This document shows positions 1-6,610 of a DNA stretch of 7,608 nt, one piece after another. The first letter of the stretch is position 1; each line of letters opens with the position of its first letter. The notes below the pieces were generated by a model. It was not told the origin of the DNA. It saw nothing but the letters and a program-made list of their open reading frames with translations, and ran no database searches. The translations under genes were made by a program, and so were the position numbers. This stretch comes from JACQXX01 sp964639175 (GTDB lineage: Bacteria; Acidobacteriota; Blastocatellia; Chloracidobacteriales; Chloracidobacteriaceae), in contig CAZXCE010000413.1 in NCBI GenBank assembly GCA_964639175.1, forward strand, positions 1 to 7,608, in the 5' to 3' direction.

Positions 1-5
1 CCAAA

Positions 6-57
6 GCACCAAGCATCAGGCACCAGATACATTCTTCATTCTCAATTCTTCATTGTC
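6..57 (-). repeat. Degenerate 7-nt tandem repeat block A, downstream of the small unknown gene
   Basis: On the plus strand the block reads gcaccaa, gcatcag, gcaccag (6-26), a 3-nt spacer, then cattctt, cattctc, aattctt, cattgtc (30-57). Each unit is 7 nt long and differs from its neighbours at one to three positions. On the minus strand, which is the sense strand of the adjacent gene, the part next to the stop codon reads AATGAAGAATTGAGAATGAAGAATG. It is followed by a TGGTGC/TGATGC-type series that may continue beyond the left edge of the window. The block starts directly after the TAA stop at 58-60. No hairpin is evident, so an intrinsic terminator role is not supported by sequence alone. 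Confidence 0.8.
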
Positions 58-489
58 TTATCGCGGATCCAGGCTTTTCATCATTTCACGGAAACGGGCA
101 ATTCGTTCTTTGCCATCGGGCATCCGTTCGATGAGTTGTTCCAGTTGCGAAAGATATTGAGGGCCAAAAAACTGGCGCAATTCGGTTAAAAACGGCTCAA
201 CTTTGGCAAAAACGGCAAGATGTTCACCGTTACAGTCCAGGAAGAGGTCTTCGTCCAGCGCGCCACGGTTCACCAGGGATGCCGCCATTTCCCAATAACT
301 GGTGACCTGACGAAAGTAAGCGCCAGGTTCCGGGTTTTCCCGATCTGTTAAAATTGCCCGAATGTCATCAACCGACGATGGAAAGAACAAAAACAGATAA
401 TAGTTTCGTGCCTTGCGCATGACGTCTTCGCGCCGTAATTCATAGAGTTTCAAAATCAATTGAGCATCTTCGTGAGTTGCTGATTTCAT
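58..489 (-). CDS. Small soluble protein of unknown function (143 aa, possibly DUF4760-like)
   Basis: I do not recognise a function. The 143-residue product has no signal peptide and no convincing membrane segment. It looks helical and charged, opening with THEDAQLILKLYELRRED and ending in a basic-acidic helix (ERIARFREMMKSLDPR). A central stretch, FRQVTSYWEMAASLVNRGALDEDLFLD (about residues 59-85), resembles the 'YWE...L..RG.ldedL' pattern I associate with DUF4760-type proteins; this is recalled, not searched. The start is ATG at 487-489. It is preceded on the minus strand by AAGGAAGG, a purine-rich site somewhat far away (about 12 nt). The frame stays open to a GTG at 573, but that 28-residue extension lies in and next to repeat DNA and looks non-coding. 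The gene lies 96 bp downstream of the kinase on the same strand, so co-transcription is possible. Helical bundle and cytoplasmic location are inferred. Confidence 0.75.
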   Translation of the reverse strand: MKSATHEDAQLILKLYELRREDVMRKARNYYLFLFFPSSVDDIRAILTDRENPEPGAYFRQVTSYWEMAASLVNRGALDEDLFLDCNGEHLAVFAKVEPFLTELRQFFGPQYLSQLEQLIERMPDGKERIARFREMMKSLDPR

Positions 490-565
490 AACTATCCAAA
501 TTCCTTCCTTTTTTTGTAGACCATGAAGTAGCAGTTGGTTCCTGGTTCTTTGAAAGTATTGATTT

Positions 566-628
566 CTAACCACTAATCACATTCTTCATTCTTCATTCTT
601 CATTCTCAATTCTTCATTCTCAACCCTT
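566..628 (-). repeat. Degenerate 7-nt tandem repeat block B, spanning the kinase stop codon
   Basis: Nine consecutive 7-nt units fill 566-628 on the plus strand: ctaacca, ctaatca, cattctt, cattctt, cattctt, cattctc, aattctt, cattctc, aaccctt. On the sense strand of the kinase this reads GAATGAAGAATTGAGAATGAAG and so on, ending in ATTAGTGGTTAG. The kinase stop codon TGA (586-588) lies inside the block, so part of the array is translated. Two of its unit types, cattctt and aattctt, recur exactly in block A, which points to one repeat family at both sites. Confidence 0.85.
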
Positions 629-3600
629 TGCAGCCGATCTGATGAGGTTATAATCGGTAGCATAATTGTGAAACTTGTCCCCACCCCAAGCTGGCTTCGG
701 ACGGAAATATTGCCTCCATGAGCCGCCACAATGCGCTTCACAATGGCCAGTCCAAGACCAACCCCCAGTCTGGCTTTTCTGGATTGGGCTTGATGATACG
801 GGTCAAACAAATAGGGCAAGTCTTCGGCAGGAATGCCTTCGCCGGTGTCGGTGATGGTGATGAGGAGTTTCGTGATTCCGGTTTCGACGCCCTGACCTTG
901 AACGGTGCGTGACTCAAGGACAATTGATCCGCCATCCTGGGTAAATTTGATGGCATTGGAAAACAGGTTGCTAAAGACACGTTCCAGTTTTTCGGGATCA
1001 GCAAAGACGGATGGCAGGTCGGGTTCAATACGATAGGTAACTGAAATATTGTGAGTTGCTGCGGTCACACGAGCTTCTTCAGCGCATTCCCTGAGCAGTT
1101 TTTCGGTGTCAATAAAGGATTTGCGGAGCGTAATCCCCTGTGTTTCAGAGCGAAAGACCTCAAGCACTTCGTTGATGAGTGCCAGTATTTTGTCAATGCT
1201 GCGTTCTGAAGCTGTGACCAGCGGCATCAGGGTACTTTGTTGAATAATCTCTTCGATTTCAAACAGTTCGAGCGTTGCTTTGACCACACTGAGCGGAGAT
1301 TTCAAATCGTGGACAAGCATGGCGGTAAAGTTGACTTTGATTTGATCCAGTTCCTTGAGTTTGAGATTGGCTTCGGCAAGTTCATTTTTCTGAGCGACGA
1401 CTTGAGCCGTGCGTTCAGCAACTTTGGCTTCCAGTTCCTGAGTTCGATGTTGCAGCACCCGCAACCGATAGCGAAACAACCCCAAAATTGCTCCTGTTCC
1501 TGCCAAAACGTAGACCACATAGGCTGGCCAGGAGCGCCAGGGCGCCGGGCGGATCTCAAATTGGACGGCAACCGGGCCTGTCACATTCCCGGCGTAGTCT
1601 TTGCCCCACACCTGGAAGCAATATTGTCCTTCGCCGAGGTTTAAGTATTCTTTCTTGAAATCGGCTGTCCAGGAGGTTGGCGATGCTTCAAGCCCGACCA
1701 GTTGGGTTTGAAATCGGGTGTCGCCCTCACGAAAAAATGAAAGCAGGGCATATTCAAAGGACAAATTGTTTTCAGTGTACCGGAGTGACCGAATTGCCTG
1801 GGAGGTCGCCGGTTGCCCACCAACCAGAATGCGTTCGAGAAACAGGGGTTTGGGCGAAGTATCTGGAATTTCTTTGGTTGGATCAAAGACAACTGCACCC
1901 GCAATCGTGCCAAACCAGAGCCGGCCTTGATGGTCAACCAGCGAGGCGCCGCGATTGCACTCGTTGCTTGGCAGGCCATCTTCAAGTGAAAATGATGTAA
2001 CTGTATAATCTTGAAAGGAAGGTGATTGAGCTGTGAGCCGGAGAATTCCCCGGTTGGTCGAAAAGTACATTCGGTGGCGGGAATCTTCGCGAATCTGATA
2101 CACCGTGTCGTTGGGTAGGGCCGGGATCGTGGTTTCAGAAAAATTCTTCCAGACCGGGGGCGAAGCTGACAGATCGAGTCGGGAAACACCACCGCGAGTG
2201 CCAATCCAGAGAAAGTGCGAACTGGCATCCGGGCGTGATTCGCACAGGCTCAGAATATGATCATACACCAGGCCGTTTTGGCGGGTATACACCGTCCACT
2301 GCTGGTTTTCAAAGCGGGCGAGCCCGGCTGTTGTCCCTACCCAGACAACTTTCTGGCCATTCTGGCTGGTTGTGGTCAGCAACTGGGTGACGGTATTGCT
2401 GGGGAGGCCAGATTCTGTAGTGTAGGTCGTGGTGGCGCCGTTATAAAAGTGGAGGAGCCCGTTACTTAAGCCAACCCAGACCTCTTCGGGTTGTCCTGGT
2501 TCATTCAAGACCGGAGACAGTGACATGACCCCACCGGTAGCCGGGTTGAGTTGGGTTGGGATCTTATGCCACTCCTGACCATTTAGCTCAAACAATCCGG
2601 CATTTGATCCATACCAGATTTTCTTTGTTCCATCCGCTGAGGTAATTTCACTCAATGCCCAACCAACATTATTGGGAATGACGGCATGGTTTTCGAAACT
2701 GGTCCACTGTCCATTTTCAAACTTTGAAAGTGAGCCACCGCGCCCGCCTCCAAACGAGCCAAACCAGAATGACGGCGGGCCGTCAGGCTTTACGCTTTCG
2801 AGGATGGAGAGCACAAATGGATTCGGAAGCCCGGCCTGGGTATCAATCGCAAGCCATTTTCCTTCAACCAGCCGGGAGAGCCCGCCGAGCGTACCAATAA
2901 AGAGAATCGGCATGGAGTTCCCGGATTTGATCTCCAAAAGCTGATACACAAAGTTATGGGGCAATCCTTGGCGGATGTCGAACAGGGTCCATTGTCCAGT
3001 GTGGTATCTCAACAGGCCGGCATTGGTTCCAACCCAGAGAATGGTCTGTCCCTGCGCATCAGTGGTTACCAGGGATGTCACAATATGGATCAGTTGATTT
3101 CCAAACAGGGATCCGGGCAACTCAATCGGTGTCCATCCTCCATCCAGATGCCAGATGGTTCTGCCAATGGTCACCCATAATTGTGTCATCCCTTTTTGAT
3201 CGACGAGCGCAGAGATATTCAAAATCGGTACCCTGGAGGGGAGTTGCGGAAGCCCACCCCAGATCCATTCTGAACCTGAATTTTGATAGAGTTGACGGTT
3301 TCGTGTTCCGATCCAGATCTGAGGTTTTCCATCTGGGAGAGTTGCTTCACCAAATGCGGTGACCCAATCCCCTGGTTGTTTTGGAATGCTTTCCAGCGGG
3401 TGCCATTGTCCTTGCTCAAAGACAAGCACCTCACCACTGGTGGTGGCTACGACAAGCGTTCGCTGGTTTTGGGGGAGGATCGGCAAGACCCGTGCGGCAC
3501 TGATCGCGGAAGTTGTGGACTGTGGTGGCGCAACCGAAAAATACTGCCAGGTGCCATCCTGCTGATTGAGACAGCAAACATCATCTTTGTCGGTGGTAAA

Positions 3601-3960
3601 CCAGATTCGATTGTCAGGTGCCGGGCAAATATGCTGGATAAAATTGGAGGCGGCCTCTTTCGGGAGGCGAACCGTCGTCCATTGGCGGCCATTGTAACAG
3701 GCAGCGCCATCCTGGGTGCCGATCCAGAGATAGCCACGCGAATCAACCGCCAGTGCCTGAATGGTATTTTGGGGAAGCCCATCACGGTCGGTGTAGGTCC
3801 GAAAAAAAGGCCGTCCAAGCGCAGCCAGATCAGGGAGAGGGAGGGCTTCCGCTGATGGTGCCAGGCGTTCTGGTGGCACAGCCAGAGTTGTTAGCCAGTT
3901 GAAGCTGACCACACCACACAGCACCAAAAGCATGATGCAGATCCGGGTTCGGGGTCTCAT
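586..3960 (-). CDS. Membrane sensor histidine kinase with periplasmic double beta-propeller (Reg_prop) and Y_Y_Y domain
   Basis: This 1124-residue protein is a complete transmembrane sensor kinase. Residues 1-27 look like a signal peptide or N-terminal anchor (MRPRTR n-region, hydrophobic core, T-L-A possible cleavage). From about 52 to 690 there are at least twelve propeller repeats of the LWIGT..G type, for example LWIGTQDG at 78-85 and LWFGTIAG near 681, often preceded by DGLP-type strands. This fits two seven-bladed propellers. A Y_Y_Y-like beta domain follows (about 705-803), then one membrane helix (812-829) and a short coiled coil. The HisKA phospho-acceptor is His884 in LVHDLKSPL. The ATPase domain has N-box Asn998/Asn1002, G1 Asp1038 in DTGEGIP, and GVGLGLA at 1066-1072. 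No receiver or DNA-binding domain is attached, so a separate response regulator is expected; none is in the window. The ligand is unknown; relatives in Bacteroidetes sense glycans. No Shine-Dalgarno precedes ATG 3960. The last 12 residues are encoded by repeat DNA. Confidence 0.93.
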   Translation of the reverse strand: MRPRTRICIMLLVLCGVVSFNWLTTLAVPPERLAPSAEALPLPDLAALGRPFFRTYTDRDGLPQNTIQALAVDSRGYLWIGTQDGAACYNGRQWTTVRLPKEAASNFIQHICPAPDNRIWFTTDKDDVCCLNQQDGTWQYFSVAPPQSTTSAISAARVLPILPQNQRTLVVATTSGEVLVFEQGQWHPLESIPKQPGDWVTAFGEATLPDGKPQIWIGTRNRQLYQNSGSEWIWGGLPQLPSRVPILNISALVDQKGMTQLWVTIGRTIWHLDGGWTPIELPGSLFGNQLIHIVTSLVTTDAQGQTILWVGTNAGLLRYHTGQWTLFDIRQGLPHNFVYQLLEIKSGNSMPILFIGTLGGLSRLVEGKWLAIDTQAGLPNPFVLSILESVKPDGPPSFWFGSFGGGRGGSLSKFENGQWTSFENHAVIPNNVGWALSEITSADGTKKIWYGSNAGLFELNGQEWHKIPTQLNPATGGVMSLSPVLNEPGQPEEVWVGLSNGLLHFYNGATTTYTTESGLPSNTVTQLLTTTSQNGQKVVWVGTTAGLARFENQQWTVYTRQNGLVYDHILSLCESRPDASSHFLWIGTRGGVSRLDLSASPPVWKNFSETTIPALPNDTVYQIREDSRHRMYFSTNRGILRLTAQSPSFQDYTVTSFSLEDGLPSNECNRGASLVDHQGRLWFGTIAGAVVFDPTKEIPDTSPKPLFLERILVGGQPATSQAIRSLRYTENNLSFEYALLSFFREGDTRFQTQLVGLEASPTSWTADFKKEYLNLGEGQYCFQVWGKDYAGNVTGPVAVQFEIRPAPWRSWPAYVVYVLAGTGAILGLFRYRLRVLQHRTQELEAKVAERTAQVVAQKNELAEANLKLKELDQIKVNFTAMLVHDLKSPLSVVKATLELFEIEEIIQQSTLMPLVTASERSIDKILALINEVLEVFRSETQGITLRKSFIDTEKLLRECAEEARVTAATHNISVTYRIEPDLPSVFADPEKLERVFSNLFSNAIKFTQDGGSIVLESRTVQGQGVETGITKLLITITDTGEGIPAEDLPYLFDPYHQAQSRKARLGVGLGLAIVKRIVAAHGGNISVRSQLGVGTSFTIMLPIITSSDRLQRVENEELRMKNEE

Positions 3961-4124
3961 GAGGATGAGCGGAAGTCGGAAAATAGGAGTATGAAATGGT
4001 ACTGAAGGGAAAAGACCCTTTCATTTACCTGAAACCGTGGTGAGACACAAGAGGGCGGGGGTTTTTACCGACAGTTCAGACATCAATTTGGTGTTTGCCG
4101 AAGCCAGGAACCGTACCGAACTTG

Positions 4125-4153
4125 TTGCCAAATTTCGACTTGCCACGTATGCT
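4125..4153 (+). promoter_or_regulatory. Candidate sigma70-type promoter for malate dehydrogenase
   Basis: TTGCCA at 4125-4130 (five of six matches to TTGACA) is separated by exactly 17 bp from TATGCT at 4148-4153 (four of six matches to TATAAT). This would start transcription near 4160 and leave a 5' leader of about 75 nt before the mdh start codon. A second TTGCCA at 4140-4145 has no comparable -10 partner. The call rests on consensus matching only. It agrees with the preferred mdh start, because a start at the upstream GTG (4037) would put this promoter inside the gene. Confidence 0.5.
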
Positions 4154-4220
4154 TTCGCGCGCATTTTATTCGTCCCTTTATGCCTCCTGGACGAATCTAT
4201 TTTTCATACCTGTCAGAACA

Positions 4221-4226
4221 GAAGGG
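4221..4226 (+). promoter_or_regulatory. Ribosome binding site that fixes the mdh start
   Basis: GAAGGG lies 8 nt upstream of ATG 4235, which is normal Shine-Dalgarno geometry. It supports the 307-residue product over the 66-residue-longer frame opening at GTG 4037. Confidence 0.75.
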
Positions 4227-4234
4227 AATTTTTT

Positions 4235-5158
4235 ATGGGTCGTAAAAAAGTCACTGTTGTCGGTGCCGGCAACGTTGGTGCAACTGTTGCCGAACTGATT
4301 GCATTGAAAGAACTTGCAGATGTTGTGTTAATTGATATTGTCGAAGGGTTGCCACAGGGAAAAGCCCTGGATATGAATGAAATGGCACCGGTCGAAGGCT
4401 ATGATGCGCTGTTGACTGGATCAACTTCATATGAGGCGAGCGCCAATTCCGATATCGTCGTCATTACCTCTGGGAAACCGCGTCGGCCCGGCATGAGCCG
4501 TGACGATCTGGTTGAAGAAAACAAAAAAATTGTGGCAGCCGTCACCGAGCAGGTCGCCAAATATTCACCCAATGCCATCCTGGTGATGGTTGCCAATCCA
4601 CTTGATGCCATGTGTACCGTGGCGCAGCGGGTTTCCGGCTTTCCACGCAATCGCGTAATCGGGATGGCCGGCGTGCTCGACTCAGCCCGCATGCGGTTCT
4701 TCCTGGCCGAAGCTCTCAACGTGTCGGTTGAAAACATCACCGCGTTTGTGTTGGGCGGTCACGGCGACACCATGGTGCCGCTGCCACGTTATTCAACCTG
4801 CGCGGGGATTCCGATTCCAGAGTTGCTCCCAGCCGAAACCATCGAAGCGATTATGAACCGGACTCGCAACGGTGGCGCCGAAGTCGTCAAGTTGCTCGGC
4901 ACCTCGGCCTGGTATGCTCCGGCCTCAGCTTCGGTTGAAATGGTGGAAGCCATTCTCAAGGACAAGAAGAAAATTCTGCCTTGCGCTGCATTGCTGGAAG
5001 GCGAATATGGCTACAACGGACTGTTTATTGGCGTTCCGGTCAAACTGGGCGCCAATGGGATCGAGCAGATCATTGAAATCAGCCTGACTCCAGAAGAAAA
5101 AGCTGCGCTGGATAAATCAGCCGCGGCGGTTCAGGAACTGGTTGATTTGTTGAAGTAG
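4235..5158 (+). CDS. mdh: Malate dehydrogenase, NAD-dependent, LDH-like type 3
   Basis: The enzyme reversibly oxidises malate to oxaloacetate with NAD+ in the cytoplasm (TCA cycle). The 307-residue product has the usual length for this family. The Rossmann glycine motif is G10-A-G-N-V-G15, and Asp34 at the end of the second strand predicts NAD rather than NADP. In the segment GKPRRPGMSRDDL (80-92), Arg83 sits where lactate dehydrogenases carry Gln, which marks malate specificity; Arg89 would clamp the substrate. Asn121 (ANPLD), Asp149 and Arg152 (GVLDSARMR) and the catalytic His176 (LGGHGDTMVP) complete the active site. ATG 4235 is chosen because a GAAGGG site lies 8 nt upstream and because the family begins directly with the KKVTVVGAGNVG strand. 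The gene diverges from the kinase gene, has its own likely promoter and ends at a strong terminator, so it appears monocistronic. Nothing is missing or unusual in it. Confidence 0.96.
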   Translation: MGRKKVTVVGAGNVGATVAELIALKELADVVLIDIVEGLPQGKALDMNEMAPVEGYDALLTGSTSYEASANSDIVVITSGKPRRPGMSRDDLVEENKKIVAAVTEQVAKYSPNAILVMVANPLDAMCTVAQRVSGFPRNRVIGMAGVLDSARMRFFLAEALNVSVENITAFVLGGHGDTMVPLPRYSTCAGIPIPELLPAETIEAIMNRTRNGGAEVVKLLGTSAWYAPASASVEMVEAILKDKKKILPCAALLEGEYGYNGLFIGVPVKLGANGIEQIIEISLTPEEKAALDKSAAAVQELVDLLK

Positions 5159-5169
5159 TCGCGTGAAAA

Positions 5170-5214
5170 AAGGGAAAGCCAGATCTCTTCAACTGGCTTT
5201 CCCTTATGATTTTT
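5170..5214 (+). terminator. Rho-independent terminator of mdh
   Basis: A perfect 13-bp inverted repeat, aagggaaagccag (5170-5182) and ctggctttccctt (5193-5205), encloses a 10-nt loop. It is preceded by an A-run and followed within 5 nt by five T residues (5210-5214). It starts 11 bp after the mdh stop codon. The A-run on one side and T-run on the other could let it work in both directions, but only mdh needs it here. Confidence 0.9.
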
Positions 5215-5406
5215 CCCAGGATTCCCATTTCTGGCTGTTCCTCAACCCAGTTGATTTCCCACCCATCCCCACGGGAGTCAGTACCATTCTCTGTCATTGA
5301 TGCGCTTTCATTTCCACAGGTTTGGATGTTCGCAGCCTGTCTGCTGGAGGTGTCTTTGCCGGTGATATGTGAAGCAACGCAATGATTCGGAGCTACGGAG
5401 TTAAAG

Positions 5407-6456
5407 ATGCCGCCTGAAATCTGGAGACACCTCTTTGAAAATGTATGGTTTACCTTTGGGGTTTCGGTGTTGACCGGGATTTTGGGGGAAATCGGATTTC
5501 GCTATTTTTATAAATGGTTTCGGGATTTTACTGAAAGCACTGAAACTGAGATTGATAATTTGTTGCTGGCGCGGATGCACTATCCAATGCGGATTGCCGT
5601 CTGGTTGGGGGCCGTGCTGGTGTTTTTGCACTGGCAGCCACAATTTTCAACCTCACTGATACGCAAAGTAATTGATGTGGTTGAGGTTGGACTCATCCTC
5701 TATATCATCGTCGAGACACTGGAAACACTCGGGATTGATTATCTTCTGGTGGAGCGGCGGCAGGTTGATATTCCCTGGCTATTGCGCGACATCGCGCGGG
5801 TCTTGATTTTCAGCATTCTGGGGATTGTGCTCATTCAGAATGTTTTTGGGGCGGATTTAACCCCGTTTTTGGCGACTTCGACCGTCATCAGCGTAGTTTT
5901 AGGGCTGGCACTTCAGAGTACCCTGGGCAATTTGTTTGCCGGTATTGCGCTTCACCTGGAGCGTCCGCTTCGACTGGGAGATTGGATCCTCTACCGCACC
6001 TTTGAGGGGAAAGTGGTCCAGATGGGCTGGCGTTCCGTCACTTTGCAAACCTTCGATGGGGATCTGGTCACCGTGCCAAATCACGCCATTTCAACGGCTG
6101 ATGTGGTGAACTTTTACGCGCCAACCAAATTGCATGCTCGAAAGCTTCGAATTTTGGTAAAGCACCAGGTATCACCTGAAATGGTTGAGAAAGCTGTCGC
6201 ACTGGCCGTCGAGCAGGTGCCGCAAGTTCTCAAGGACCAGCCCATCAAGGTCTGGCTGGTTGAATACTCACCGGTGGCGATTCAGTACACCGTCAAATTC
6301 TGGATCGAGGATTTTGCCTTTCACGACGATATCGAGAGCCATTTAATGAAGCAGTTCTGGCATGCCTTTGCCAAACTTGGACTTGAGCACCCGCTGGCGG
6401 TTTCGGTCCTGCTGCCCACCACCAAAGACGAGTGGTTGGGAATCAAGGCAGAATGA
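5407..6456 (+). CDS. MscS-family small-conductance mechanosensitive ion channel
   Basis: The 349-residue inner-membrane protein should open under membrane tension and release solutes during hypo-osmotic shock. Hydrophobic segments are visible at about 13-31, 61-76, 88-107 and 128-147. They are followed by the amphipathic pore helix at about 152-184, rich in Gly and Ala (VVLGLALQSTLGNLFAGIAL). The segment after it, ERPLRLGDWI (185-194), matches the conserved MscS junction into the cytoplasmic beta domain, which contains DGDLVTVPNHAIS-type strands and ends near residue 240. The remainder forms the alpha/beta C-terminal vestibule. There is no C-terminal cyclic-nucleotide-binding domain such as some longer relatives carry. 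ATG 5407 has GGAG at 5397-5400, spaced 6 nt. The gene lies 248 bp beyond mdh and past its terminator, so it probably has its own promoter; I found no convincing -35/-10 pair. The stop codon sits inside a repeat arm. Confidence 0.92.
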   Translation: MPPEIWRHLFENVWFTFGVSVLTGILGEIGFRYFYKWFRDFTESTETEIDNLLLARMHYPMRIAVWLGAVLVFLHWQPQFSTSLIRKVIDVVEVGLILYIIVETLETLGIDYLLVERRQVDIPWLLRDIARVLIFSILGIVLIQNVFGADLTPFLATSTVISVVLGLALQSTLGNLFAGIALHLERPLRLGDWILYRTFEGKVVQMGWRSVTLQTFDGDLVTVPNHAISTADVVNFYAPTKLHARKLRILVKHQVSPEMVEKAVALAVEQVPQVLKDQPIKVWLVEYSPVAIQYTVKFWIEDFAFHDDIESHLMKQFWHAFAKLGLEHPLAVSVLLPTTKDEWLGIKAE

Positions 6457-6610
6457 AGAACATGGCTGGGGGTTAAGGGCTGGGGGCTGAAGAAGGCAGG
6501 CTGAAGAAAACGGGTCAGACAACCCAAAAATCGAAAATCTTCAACCCGAGTATTTCCAGCCCTTAGCCCCAAGCCCTCAGCCCCAGGCCCTCAGTCCTGT
6601 TCTTCATTCA
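6451..6610. repeat. Inverted pair of 7-nt repeat arrays (block C) between convergent genes
   Basis: Reading inward from either gene, the same kind of array appears. From the left, on the plus strand: gaatgaa, gaacatg, gctgggg, gttaagg, gctgggg, gctgaag (6451-6492). From the right, on the minus strand: gaatgaa, gaacagg, actgagg, gcctggg, gctgagg, gcttggg, gctaagg (6609 down to 6561). The outer 12 bases, gaatgaagaaca, are perfectly inverted (6451-6462 against 6598-6609). An inner pair matches at 18 of 20 positions (6464-6483 against 6556-6575). The transcript could therefore fold into a long imperfect hairpin from either strand, which would suit a bidirectional terminator. No T-run directly follows the stem, so a classical intrinsic terminator is not proven. 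Both flanking stop codons overlap the outer arms. Confidence 0.85.

Noticed and set aside
490..573. 28-residue extension of the small minus-strand gene from GTG 573
   Set aside because: It begins in repeat DNA (block B) and has no ribosome binding site. ATG 489 has a purine-rich site upstream.
6..628. CRISPR array
   Set aside because: Units are 7 nt, degenerate and contiguous, with no 20-40 nt spacers and no cas genes.
3283..3855. 190-codon open frame on the plus strand, antisense to the kinase
   Set aside because: It lies wholly inside the strongly supported kinase gene, shows no recognisable domain and has composition typical of an antisense shadow frame.
3985..4005. Tiny leader ORF (MKWY, ATG 3991) after an AGGAG
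   Set aside because: The AGGAG lies only 1 nt before the ATG, the peptide has four residues, and the downstream mdh is 230 bp away.
4003..4023. Small hairpin tgaaggg/ccctttca in the divergent region
   Set aside because: The stem is short, has a bulge and lacks a T-run. It could be chance or a weak operator, and nothing else supports it.
4037..4234. 66-residue N-terminal extension of malate dehydrogenase from GTG 4037
   Set aside because: Type 3 malate dehydrogenases begin at the Rossmann strand. ATG 4235 has a well-spaced GAAGGG, and the extension contains the candidate promoter.
5079..5297. 72-codon open frame on the minus strand across the mdh end and terminator
   Set aside because: It reads through both arms of the terminator hairpin and the mdh coding end. 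I see no ribosome binding site or domain.
5215..5406. Promoter or small RNA between the mdh terminator and mscS
   Set aside because: Candidate -35 boxes (TTGATG 5297, TTGCCG 5356) lack an acceptable -10 at 16-18 bp, and no strong hairpin is visible, so I make no call.
6451..6610. Miniature transposon (MITE)
   Set aside because: There is an inverted outer pair, but no target-site duplication is visible and the interior is 7-nt periodic, which fits tandem repeats better than a transposon.
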